DNA from: Lycorma delicatula
Lineage: Eukaryota; Arthropoda; Insecta; Hemiptera; Fulgoridae
Assembly (NCBI RefSeq): GCF_047948215.1
Contig: NC_134456.1
Span: 196,862,034 to 196,926,033 of the forward strand
DNA length: 64,000 nt
Direction of reading: 5' to 3'
In this document: piece by piece, positions 36,341-47,130 of the stretch
Position numbering within the stretch: position 1 is the first letter of the stretch
Layout: every line of letters begins with the position of its first letter
Made by a program: the position numbers and the translations under genes
Notes under the pieces: generated by a model
What the model saw: only the letters and a program-made list of their open reading frames with translations
Told to the model about the DNA's origin: nothing
Databases searched by the model: none

Positions 36341-36429
36341 ACAACCAAAGAGGCAAGAGTGCTACACTAGCCCTCCTTGTTTAGAGAGGGGGTACTACTG
36401 ACACTTCTCTATACCGAATAAATCACTAG

Positions 36430-36890
36430 TTTATTTAGAGAATTTTTTGGGGTGGGTGTGCGAGGTTTTCAACATTTTTTTTTTGAAATATTATTATTTT
36501 TTAATTGCTAACAAATGTGTCTTAGAAAAATAAGACCTTAATTATGCAAAATCTGAAAATTCTGAAAGTGACTTTGCTCTACAGCCTCACCGCCTTCACC
36601 TTTTAAGTTGAAAATTTAATGGCATTAATGTCTCATTTAAAGAAGTAGTCTGACCAAGTTTGTTCAAAATCGGTACAGTATTTCTGGAGATATAAGAAAT
36701 GCAAGACTGAAAACACACACACACGTACATACGAACATCCGGAAAATTTCCATCCGGTTTTTTTATTTTTTTTGGATTCCGTAGGTGTTGAAACATAAAG
36801 ATCCGGTGTAAACCGCATACCCAAATGGGACTGATTACCATACTTTCCTTTCTATAGCTATAGCTCTAGGCGGGAAAGTAAAAAAAGACA
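36430..36890 (+). repeat. Hairpin-ended dispersed repeat, family Q, best copy
   Basis: GACCAAGTTTGTTCAAAATCGG, a (CA)n/TACATACG stretch at 36713-36740, CCGGAAAATTTCCATCCGG (itself an inverted repeat), ATAAAGATCCGGTG, GACTGATTACCATACTTTCC, then a terminal hairpin (ACTTTCC pairing with GGGAAAGT around TATAGCTATAGCTCTAGG) and A-rich text. Other copies lie at 10906-11275 and around the mariner at 44 kb. Minus-strand ORFs here are chance. Confidence 0.7.
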
Positions 36891-38657
36891 TACATGATGA
36901 AATTTTGAAATTGAAATTATATACACATTCTCTTTCGTAATGTTTGCAACGAATTAAATGAATAAAATAATACATAATAATATAATATAAATAAAAAATA
37001 AATAATAAAACCGGTGAAAAAATAATAAATCTTCGCTTGCTGAAACAGTAATTAAAATAAAATTAAAAAACTTTTTTAAGTCGTATTAAAAAGTGTAAAA
37101 AGTGATTTTTACATATTCTTTATACTGCTTGATTTGATCTTTGCCACATGAAAAAAATTATGTTATCTTGAAAATTAAAGGTAAAACAGAACCCTAGAAA
37201 GGAGTATTTATTTATTTAATAAATTATTTCTTTATAAATAAGATAATTCTATAAATTACACAATATTATATTGACTTTATAATACATGTAATTAATATTA
37301 TATTTATTATTCATATTTTTATTGTGTAAAATAATATTAAAATCAACTAAATAAGTAAAGAAAATCGGTATTATACATCCGCGGACGCGCGCATGCGTGA
37401 AAGAAAATACAAAATGTCGCAAAACATTTACATTCAAAAATTATTGTACAAAGTATTTATATAATAATACGTAAGTGGTAAATAGTAGTAAATGAAATAA
37501 AAATAAATTTATTTTGGAATTTGTTAACTTTTGGTCTAACAAGAAACTGCAGTTTAATGATGTTAACAGTGAAACACGAAATACTTAGGCTAGAGTTAAA
37601 ATTATTTTACCACCAAAATGAATTTTGTAAAATTATTATAATGATAATTTAAACCAAGTCCATTATTATGTATAAAAGTTGTGTATATTATTAAATACTG
37701 CAAAAACCTTCAGTAATTCTATTTCTTTACTCATTATTGTTACTGACAATTTTTGAAGTATTTCTTAGTTAAAAGAACTGGTTGGACCTGTTAGAACCAT
37801 GAATATCATACAATTATTTTTTATAATTGTTTATTGTTTTATTCTATGTAATTTATCTCCAATCTATAAAAATAAATGAAGTAAAACATTTTCACTAATA
37901 TCCTTCAGGTAACTAGTGAATTTTTAAATATATCGATGATTGACTAAATTACATAAGTGTAACTGCTGTAACTTTGAATAGGCCTAAATATAAAATTATT
38001 AAATTGGTGTAGTTTAATTATAAAGATAATAAATTCTTTATTTAAACGTGAGAGAACAAATTAAAAGATATTACTTCTAAATTTTAAGACCATTTCATTT
38101 GGATATAATGCTATCTGTTTAAGCAACTTTACCTCTCAGCATAAACCTTTTTAATTAGTTGCTTTCCTAATAGTAGAGACTTCCGAATTAGCTTATAGTG
38201 ACACCTGGCGATTAATAGAAGTTCCGATAGTCTGGTATTCTAATTAAAAATTTTCTCCCGTTGTCGCTGAGTAACCATAGCCTATAGGTTCTATTAATGT
38301 CGTATTGCCTCGTTTGCAATGTTGCAGAAATTTGAACGTTTAGTATGGATTACTAAATTTGAAAGTCAAAATTATTCTGTGAATTAAAATTTATTAATAT
38401 GAATCAAACTGATGGTTAACTTTAGCAAAAATATTAAAAAAAAGCTAATCAAATAATATTAAATTTCAAAAGTACAGATTATTAATTACTTACGTACAAC
38501 TGCATCAAAACTGAAAAAATTGTTCCAACAAAATTAAAAGAATGAAAAAATATAGGATTATCAATCAATTTAATTTTAACACTTTTGTCATTGTTATTGT
38601 CAGGGATATTTTTCTACCACAAGAAGTTAAAATAGAGAAAAAGCACTTTTTATTTCT
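36891..38657. other. AT-rich DNA, one possible microexon
   Basis: On the minus strand a pyrimidine-rich stretch ending TTTTTTCAG (38511-38512) is followed 17 bases later by GTAAGT (38493 downward). That defines a potential 17-nt exon at 38494-38510. Otherwise nothing supportable. Confidence 0.35.
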
Positions 38658-40040
38658 GTTTTTTTTTTTGAGGATTTTGAGATCACAGTGGACCACTTTA
38701 GTCAACTCTGGTTCGTCTTTTTTTTCTTGATTGTTTCTCAATACTTCATTCTGTCAGATCTTGCTTTTCTGAGTTCTTCTGAACAAACCCTCCTTGTTTT
38801 CTTTTCTTTATAATTAAATCTGGAGTTTTCTTCTTTCAGTATTTTTATATTGTCAGTTTTGTTTCGTAAACTTCTATTGTGATTTCTAATTCTTGAATAT
38901 CTTGTTTAATTTCGGTTATCCAGGTCGGTGTTTTGGACATTTTCCAGTATTTCTCGACTGGTTGCTGAAGAGCCTATTCGGTTCTGTTCTTATTATGTGT
39001 CCAAAGAAGGAGATTCTTTTCTTTCTAAAGTAGTCTAAAGCTGGTTGTATGTCTTTATTATACATATACCTCTTGGTTTGGTATGAGTCTCCATTCTCCT
39101 CCATCAGTAAGTCGTCTTTTATTTATACATGTTCCTAGAATTCTTCTTTCTATTCTTTGCATCTCTGCTGAGTAGGAAATGTTGGATTTTAGTTTGAAGA
39201 GTGTTTCGCTTCCATATGATATTACAGTTTTGTAGTGTCTGAGTTTGGTATTTATTGAGATGCATCTTTTATTATATGTTGTTTTGGTGGTATTTTGTAC
39301 ATAACTGAGCTTTTGTGATCTTTCTTTACCGTATATTTTTTCTTTGAGATCATGTGTGACATTTTCTCCTAAATATTGTCATATCCGTTTATGAATTACT
39401 TGGTTCAATACCAGGGGATTTATGGCCATTATTTTATTCTTTTCATATGATATTCTTAGGCCTATTTTTCCTGCTAGTTCTTCCAATGAAGTTACTTGGA
39501 TTCTAGCTTCTGCGATGTTATTGGCTAGAAATGCTAGGTCATCCGCGAATTCTAGACAGTTTATTTTGATATGGTTTACATGTTTCCTTGCTTCAATTGT
39601 TACGTGTGGTGGGTCTTTTTTGTACCACTTTCTCATTACATATTCTAGGGCGCAGTTGATGAGAAGTGGGGATAGCCATCTCCTTGTTTTAAACCTGTTT
39701 TGATTAGGAATGGTTCTGATATTTCTCCTCTGAATTTTATTTTCGATTATGTGTCAGTTAACGTTAGTTCTATCATTTTTACTACTTTTGGGGGTAATCC
39801 TAGGTTTCTTAGTATTTTCAGCATTGATGGTCTATGAATACTGTCGTAGGCGTTTTGGAAATCTATGAATGATATTACAAGTTGTCTCCGTTTCATTTTG
39901 TGTACATCCATTATTAATTTGAGAGTGATTATTTGCTCAGCACAGCTTTTCCATGGTCTAAATCCCCGCTGATATTCTCCCAGTTCATTTTCGAGTTGAT
40001 CTTTTATTTTATTCAGTATTATCTACAGTGATTTTTCATT
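38658..40040 (-). pseudogene. RTE-like retrotransposon, 5'-truncated, decayed
   Basis: On the minus strand, starting near 40035, the text reads ILNKIKDQLENELGEYQRGF, SCAEQIITLKLIMDVHK, ISFIDFQNAYDSIHR (first catalytic Asp), LLRNLGLPPKVV-like text, FLIKTGLKQGDG with a small frame loss, then LLINCALEYVMRKWYKK and CLEFADDLAFLANN (FADD at codons 30-33 of the 39379-39636 block). The C-terminal part near 38916-39104 reads DYFRKKRISFFGHIIR. Stops and shifts are frequent. The 3' end is an A-run (plus-strand T at 38658-38669). This family differs from the RTE-like copy at 19.1 kb but shares its domain order. The endonuclease is missing. Confidence 0.8.
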
Positions 40041-40076
40041 TCTTATAAAAAACACTTTTATAATATACCAGAAAAC

Positions 40077-40240
40077 GGTCATTCGTGGCGCGAGTGGTAG
40101 AGTCTCGGCTTTCATCAGGAGGTCATGGGTTCGAATCCCGGTTAAGCATGGCTTATTTACACGCTAAAAAAATTGTCATTCATCTCATCCTCTGAAACAG
40201 TACCTGAACGGTAGTCCCGGAGGTTAAAAAAATAAGACTG
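40077..40240 (+). mobile_element. tRNA-derived SINE, short form of family S2
   Basis: TGGCGCGAGTGGTAGAG is a good Pol III A-box region and GGGTTCGAATCCC a perfect B-box. The tail reads ATTCATCTCATCCTCTGAAA, then CGGTAGTCCCGGAGGTTAA and A-rich text, the same tail as the 36 kb SINE. About 165 bp. The tRNA-like head cannot form a full acceptor stem with downstream bases, so it is not called a tRNA gene. Confidence 0.85.
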
Positions 40241-41159
40241 TCTATGTAAAATAAAGGTAAAATTTAATAAAATTAAAAATCATATTTCTAATTAATTTAC
40301 TATTTTATTCTGCTTATTTTATTTTATAAATCATGAGTTTTATATTTTATTTTATAACTAGATTTTTTTTATTTTGTATGAATTGCGGCTTTCTGTTTTG
40401 TTACTATAACTACTCATTCCTGTGGTATAAAGTACACATTTTATTGACTAGTTATGACCAAAATATCTCAAAGCGTTATTTCTTTGCATATAAAAAACGT
40501 CTCTAGGTTAAAAAAAAAAATCTGAGAGAATAGTTTAATAAACGTTTCATTTAAAAAACGTAGATTAAACTTTTTCTTTATCGGATTTGACTGGATTTAT
40601 GTAGCACAGCTTCTTTTTAAACAGCATTCAAAAATTAATCTGAGCGTTAAAACTGTTTTTCTTTTTACCGTGTTTTTATAAAATTGAGTCCATATTCTTC
40701 TCTTCTTATCTTTTACCTCTTACTACTTGTCTACAAGTAATTCCAGTTAGTGGTTTGGAAGCATGTTACATTAAACTTAAAGTTCAACAGTATTCCTACA
40801 TACTTCTCCAGTTTTATTTGGCAAGATGAAAATAATGCCTATTAATATCTGTAGATATTTTCCCTATTACCATCTTTACGTACAAATATAGCATCTTCAG
40901 CTTTTCCAAATAGTATAACATTTTAGAAAGTATATCAACTCCTCTTGCTTTATTTTTTTAAATCATCCATAGCTCTATCAAATTGAAACCGTAGTTTAAT
41001 ACCTATTCAGAAATCAAAAGCTTTTCTTTTTCTAGTACAAATTATTTTTTCTGCTTCTTTTCGTCTTTCTATATTTCATGTCTACTAATTCACTTTCTTC
41101 TCTCAAAAAATATGTTTATTGCAATTAATTTTTTTCCATATCATAACATTTTCCTGTAA
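40241..41159. other. AT-rich DNA without recognised gene
   Basis: Nothing supportable was seen. Confidence 0.45.
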
Positions 41160-42400
41160 TATATAATATCGAGCATGCCCCGGCCATTGCTTCGCCCTCG
41201 CTATATGGTTACTTGCGTTTCACATCGCGGTCAATTTTTTTTTTTTTATTTTATGTTTTTTGCCAAGCAACTGGAGGCAGGTGCAGCCAGTCATAAATCA
41301 TCGTATCCCTTAAAAAATCTAAATTCAAAAAACCTCGAAAATGGTTTTTAAATATATATCTGAAGAATATCTGCAAACCCCCAAAAAAAAGCATTCCCGT
41401 CATGACTTTACCCGGTCTGTAAGGTTTTCTGCGTTTTCCGTCGCTTCAAGGGTTACTTAGCCGGTCTTGGCTTGCTTCACCCGCCCTTGCCATCTAGTCG
41501 GAGGACTCTGCCTCTTGGACCCCTCTGTGTTCATTAAACTCAGCTTGTTAAAATAATAATGATAAATAAAAATTAAAACCTATTCAATTTACAAACAATG
41601 TCAGTGTATTTTAATTTCTTCTGAGCAACAGTTTGGTTACTACAGGATCCGAAAGTGATCTAAGAAAATGGGTTTAAAAACATTCAGTTTCCTTCATAAA
41701 AATATTAGTTATAATTTAAAAATATATTTTGTCCCGTTTTTATCATTATCCAACAAACACCACTACGAAATGACCGTACTTCGTTTCTCATTTATTTTTT
41801 TTTACCTAATTACTTTTTTTATTTTTTTTGTTTAAGTAACTGAAAACAGATGTAACCAGACGCATTATCCAAACAGTAGCAACAGTGGCTGTGATGGTTA
41901 ATCCGACGCGTACACCAACGCACCCCTTAAAAAATCGAAATTCAAAAAACCCAAAAATTGTTTTTAGATATTTATCTGAAGAGTATTTGCAAGCACCAAT
42001 CTGGGGAATATCTCGTTTATCATGGTCGAAAATAGGTAAAATTTACAACCATTGTTCAATTTTTTTTACCTTTCTTCACCCTTTTCAAGGTCAAATTATG
42101 AAAAATCTAGAAATTGGGTTTTAGATATTTTCATGAAAATTTCACAACAAAAAATCAAGTTGTATTTCTTCATTTGTTACCGAAAAATTAAAAATAAAAA
42201 ATAAAAAAAATTTCATTGTTACTCCACTTTAACGCTTTCAACTTGGAAATTCAAAAAATTCTTTCTTAGTGTGCACTTAAACCGTAAGAAGAAAATATAC
42301 GCAAATTTTCATCAATTTTTCGTTAGTAGTTTTAGCTGGGCGTTGATAAATTAATTAGTCAGTCAGGATATGTTCTTTTATATATATATATATATAAATT
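41160..42400. repeat. Unclassified dispersed-repeat block
   Basis: Two tandem-like segments share CCCTTAAAAAATC(T/G)AAATT, CAAAAAACC, then TTTTTA(A/G)ATAT and ATATCTGAAGA near 41307-41375 and 41920-41990. A third weaker partner lies near 42100-42145. A GC-rich patch (41385-41535) contains GGAGGACTCTGCC. Near the right edge AATTAGTCAGTCAGGATA precedes a (TA)n tract (42378-42397); CAGTCAGTCAGG next to TA-rich text is common in old arthropod repeats (from memory). The element class is not clear. Confidence 0.5.
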
Positions 42401-42951
42401 TTTATAAATTTTATATATATATAAATAGATAGATATTATAATTATTTATCAAATTATGGCTTTATTAGTTTGAAATATTTAAAACATCACAGTAAGCTAA
42501 TTATTTCATGTGGCGTACGTACTAGGGCTAAAAATTGTTACATTATTTCACTTTATAAGTTATATAATATATTAGTCACCAAACCAAGAATATTTCACAT
42601 AATATATAATACATATTAGTGGATGAAACTAAATAACTTTCTTCCACATCTATTCATGCGAATACATTTTTATTCAGAAATTGATTTTAATGAAATAATA
42701 TTGAATTTCTCCATTGATATTTTTAATTGAAGTATGGTCTCTAAAATATATTATATAAAACTATATTATATTATATTACATTTAACTATAGAAACTCTTT
42801 ATTCGAAAGTATATAACTATAATTAAATGAAGAGTTTCAGGATAATGGGGAAGTCAAGTACTGACGATGTCGTCCGTAAATAATTTGATAGCGGTAAACG
42901 GGCCGGAGGAGAATCATTCCTCTTCTAGAATTCATAAGGGGTAAATATTTA

Positions 42952-42990
<39 letters not shown>

Positions 42991-43679
42991 TAGTTTTAAT
43001 TTTTGCTTTTAATCTGGATACATACCTTGCTTTTCATATTAACATATATAAAATTGCTCAATATCATTAATATTTTTGTAATTTAAATATTTCATTATTT
43101 TTAACGTAATATGTTTTAGTATTGATCGTTTTGTGATTGCAATTATTTTTATGCATCTGTATGCTCACTCAATTAATACTCATACGAATATAAATTACAT
43201 ATATATGTGTTTACGAGTAGACATTTTAAAATTAAACCTTTAAAACACTGTCAAATACTGTCACAGTTATTTTAATGACAATATTTAACAAATGAACAGT
43301 GATTATACTTAAAAAGATTGTATTAATTTAAAATAAAGCTGGCTAAAAGTTATGAATTCCTGACTATTAATAATAAAGATTTTAAGAGTTGAGCCAAAAA
43401 ACAGGATATACATTTTTAGAGATGGGGAATAAATTTTAAGAATTTTTTTCTAAAAATATTCACATGTAACAAATTTGCTTAAGTAAAGCTCCTTTCTAAA
43501 TCTAATACTTTCAATAAAGACTAAAATAAGAAAAAGAAACTTTTTTGCATTTTAAGTCGAGCTCTAAAATTTAAAAAAAAATGGTAGATATTTGTTGATA
43601 GCTCTATATATGAAGTATAAACATTCGAAATATATTTGTAAAATATTTAAACTGAAAGCAGATTTTTTTGGAATTATTT
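42401..43679. other. AT-rich DNA, one microsatellite
   Basis: (TA)n at 42959-42986 and a slightly GC-richer patch at 42840-42935 without readable motif. A GTATGT donor-like site reads on the minus strand near 43027, unsupported by an acceptor. Confidence 0.45.
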
Positions 43680-44007
43680 ATAAATGCATTATAGGTAACA
43701 AATTTGTTTTAATAATGTCTTCTTTAAAAATCCTCTGAAGAAAATCGAAATTGTTTTTTCGCGATATACCCATCCCGAAATGAATTTTGAAAATATAATA
43801 TGGTCAATGGGCCATGTATAAAAATATTTTAGCCATATTTGAAAAAAATCAGTTTTATCAATCTTGAGGTATAGCCAAAAGCAATGTGACACACTTACAT
43901 ACGTACGCAAATACGTATGTTTTTTTAGCCTAGATGAACTAGTTGGAACATAAAGCATAAAGATCACCAAAAAACCCGATAACCCCTTTTTGAAATGACC
44001 ACATTGA
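43680..44007 (+). repeat. Hairpin-ended repeat, family Q, left part (split by mariner)
   Basis: Contains TACATACGTACGCAAATACG, AACATAAAGCATAAAGATCA and text corresponding to the GACTGATTACCATA region of the 36.4 kb copy, which then breaks off at the mariner terminal repeat. Confidence 0.6.
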
Positions 44008-45354
44008 TGGTTTGAAAAGTCCTTAGAAAAATAAAAACTTCTTAATTATTAGAGGTAAACCTTTTTTATTTCTCAATGTAGTCTCCTTTCAAGCTTATAT
44101 ATATATATTCTTGAAAGGAGACTATATATAAGCAGGAACTGGAGCACATTATAATGTGCTCCAGTTCTTTAATCCCTTCCAAATAGTGGCTGATAGAATC
44201 CCTTCCTGTCAGCTACTTTTTCATGTTAGGGAACAAATAGTAGTCCCAAAGAACTAAATCTGGAAAATAGGGTCATTAGAAAGAAGTTTAAAATCTAAAT
44301 CTATCAGTTTTGCAGCCACAACTTCAGAAAAGTGTATAGATGCATTAAAAAAGTTTTTTTTTTTTTTTTTCAGTGGTGCAAAAGGACATTTTTTCGGCCA
44401 ATTGTGCATGGTTGCCTTGCAGTTCGATTTTTAAACCTCCAACAACGATAACTGTAATAGTATTTGCCTGTAATCGTTGAACCTTTTTCTAAATAGTCAA
44501 TGAGGATTATCTCTTGCGGATCCCAAAAGACAGCGCCATAATCTTTCCGGCCGAAGGAATGGTCTTCACCTTTTCTGATACAGACTTCTCGCTGGCAACC
44601 AATTGTTTGAATTGTTCCTTGGTCTCAGGCGTATAGTGGTGTATCTATATTTTGTCTACAGCGATGAAAGGACGCTTAAAATCTTGTGAATTTCGTCGAA
44701 AGAGTTGAAAACCGCTCATGAAAACCACATACGATTTCATTGTTGGTCAAATGTAAGCAATCGTAACACCTACGTTCAGGACAGCTTTTTCACGTTCAAG
44801 TGTTGATGCAAAATATTATCCCCTTTCAAACGAGATACACATAGAACTAGCAATTTCACGCACAGTCATTAATCTATTAACACCATATCACAAATATTTA
44901 CAATTATTTCTGAAGTAGTGATCTCAATAGTGCGTCCAAAATATTCAGCGGCACTTGTTCTCGTATGACCATAAAAAACATTTTGAAACCACTTAACAAC
45001 TGTTCTAATTAAAGCTACAGATTAACCAAAATATTTAACTGGTGTTTTTAGTCTTCTGAGGCGATTTATTCTTCAGAAAGTAATGTTTAATCAATAAAAG
45101 AAACACTTTTTCACCCATATTTTAGAAACCACTTGATTTTTTCGATTCAAAGAGATGCCAGATGAGGAGAAATTAACTGATCAGATTGAAACATGATGTT
45201 GTTCTTCTAAAAGATGCTACTAACTGAAAATTCCCTCGATACGGACTACGAGATGCGGCTGTTTGTCGCCTTCATCCGTTCGGCTACACCAGCTAGATCC
45301 TCGATATGTACTACTGATTCATATTGTCGGTATTCGCATGAACTTTTCAAACCA
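44008..45354 (-). mobile_element. Dead mariner transposon
   Basis: Inverted termini TGGTTTGAAAAGT(C/T)C at 44008-44022 and 45340-45354 bound 1347 bp, the usual mariner size. On the minus strand the transposase is readable through many breaks: LIKHYFLKNKSPQKT, VKWFQNVFYGHTRTSA, VREIASSM, then AVDKI-stop-IHHYTPETKEQ where mariners have VDETWIHHYTPE (first Asp kept, Glu and Trp lost). Next come PSAGKIMA, HLAxKxVLFHH-like text, FPDLVLWDYYLFPNMKK (third Asp of DD34D kept) and LKGDYIEK at the end. The second Asp region is replaced by an A19-type run (T-run at 44358-44376 on the plus strand). Near 44086-44165 two fold-backs sit in the C-terminal coding part. Confidence 0.88.
44085..44165. repeat. 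Two adjacent fold-backs inside the mariner
   Basis: GTCTCCTTTCAAG and CTTGAAAGGAGAC pair across a TA-rich loop. Next to it AACTGGAGCACATTA is followed at once by its exact reverse complement TAATGTGCTCCAGTT (15-bp arms, no loop). Both repeat bits of the transposase C-terminal coding sequence in inverted form. Confidence 0.93.
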
Positions 45355-45412
45355 CTTCCGTACTTTCCCGTTTAATATAGTTATTTTAGCTATATTCGCC
45401 GAGAAAGTAAAA
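45355..45412 (+). repeat. Hairpin-ended repeat, family Q, right end (split by mariner)
   Basis: CCGTACTTTCCCG, then TTAGCTATATTCGCCGAGAAAGT and A-rich text correspond to the terminal hairpin of the 36.4 kb copy (CATACTTTCC to GGGAAAGTAAAAAA). It resumes the repeat interrupted at 44007. Confidence 0.7.
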
Positions 45413-45899
45413 AGATAACAATAATTGAATTTTAATAAATGATTAAATAAATGTAAATTTTCATGGTTGCATGTCTAGATTAATATTTTAAATATTTTAT
45501 ACGATTTTTAAATTATATTAGTTTTATAGGATAAAAATAATTACGTTTAGGATAACTTAATTTTGGTGTACACACGCACACACATACACATAAGAGGTAT
45601 CCCAATAACGAGTTAGTGTCGAAAGTACTTCAGATATTTAATTAAATTCTTTTGAGGATTGAGTGTTTTCTTTCCAACAGCTTTTATCATCTTCTATTTT
45701 TCTTAAATCTTTTTTCAGAGTATGTTTATTCCTATGTAAGAATAAAATTTATAGATTTTTTTTGGTAAAATTAATTGAAAAATTTGTAATCAATTCTTTA
45801 ATCCATTATTTTACGAGATACTGTTATTTATTGAGATAATTTATAATATTTATTTCGAATAATGTAATTAAATATACAATAAATACAATTTAAATTTAT
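45413..45899. other. AT-rich DNA without recognised gene
   Basis: Short (CA)n near 45574-45590. Nothing else supportable. Confidence 0.45.
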
Positions 45900-46408
45900 C
45901 ACTTACAATAACCTAAAGATAAATCAGAACGACATGCCAAAAACCGATGTGCCTTCCACTTGTAAGATCCAAATATTTGATTAATTAAAATTTTATTTTG
46001 CTATAACTCTGGAACCAATGAAAATAACTGCCATTTATGGTATATCGTTGAAAAGCTCTCAATAAGGGCTTATTACTGCAGTTAAGAAAACGTCAAAAAT
46101 CCAGATGTCTTTTGATTTTGTGCTTTTTTATTCACTTTTGGTCCAGTCGATTGCAAACAAAAGGAGAGGTGCACAACGAGATGTTACAACAGTCCTAAAT
46201 CCAAAATTTCAACGTCCTACATCTAATCGTTTTTGAGTTATGCAATATATACCCGTACGTACAGACTCCACGACAAAACTAGTCAAACAGGATTTAGGAT
46301 TAGATTTTGACCAGGATGGTCAAAATGGATATTTCTGTTGAAATCTGAAAACCGAAATTTTTCGTGATCACACTACTTCCTTTACTTCGTACAAGGAAGT
46401 AAAAAGTA
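45900..46408 (+). repeat. Hairpin-ended dispersed repeat, family P, plus copy
   Basis: Inverted partner of 27370-27830 (see blocks there), ending TTTACTTCGTACAAGGAAGT and A-rich text. About 500 bp with no coding capacity. Confidence 0.8.
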
Positions 46409-47078
46409 TTATGTTGACGGTGAACTGGTACTTGTAAATAAAAATGTTATTAATGATCTCCGAGGCCGTCAAAGAAAAATGTCTCTTGCAAAATAATGAT
46501 CAGTCTGTGCTTTGTCTTTCGTGTACCAGACCACAACAATATCAACACTAACTTTTTTTAATACTTGACTCTTACAGTAATTTTTCCTCCAAAAATCCTA
46601 TAGATTGAACTAAAAGGAAAAATTAACTTTAAAATAAAATACTATACAATTGTACAACTTTAAATTCGCATAAAACTATTATTCATTATTATTCAGCTTA
46701 TCAAAACAAATATACCATCTTTAAATTTTAAAAACAACCATTCCTGCCCGTAATAGTTATTACTTGAAAATTAGTCGATAACTGGAGAAGTGTTAATAGA
46801 AAAAAGCCCTCATTGGGTGAAATAATGGTAAAGGATTAATTTATCAGGTAGTAAGATTAGTAACTATTTATTAGCTCTAACAATTATAAATGTTAGAACT
46901 ACCGAACAATAATAATTATTATTGTTAGAAAATCTTTGTATACACTAGTCAAAAATTAAATTAGATAAAAAGAATTAATGTTAAGTATATGATTACCATG
47001 GAATTTGTAGTAATATAAAAATAATAATAATAATAATAATAATAGTATAGCATTATAATAACGGTAGTTTTGTATATG

Positions 47079-47130
<52 letters not shown>

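Noticed and set aside
40077..40150. tRNA gene
   Set aside because: A- and B-boxes are good, but the acceptor stem does not close and a SINE tail follows.
46423..46494. 30-codon protein-like stretch after a family P repeat
   Set aside because: It has no splice donor, no partner and no recognised family; too short to call.
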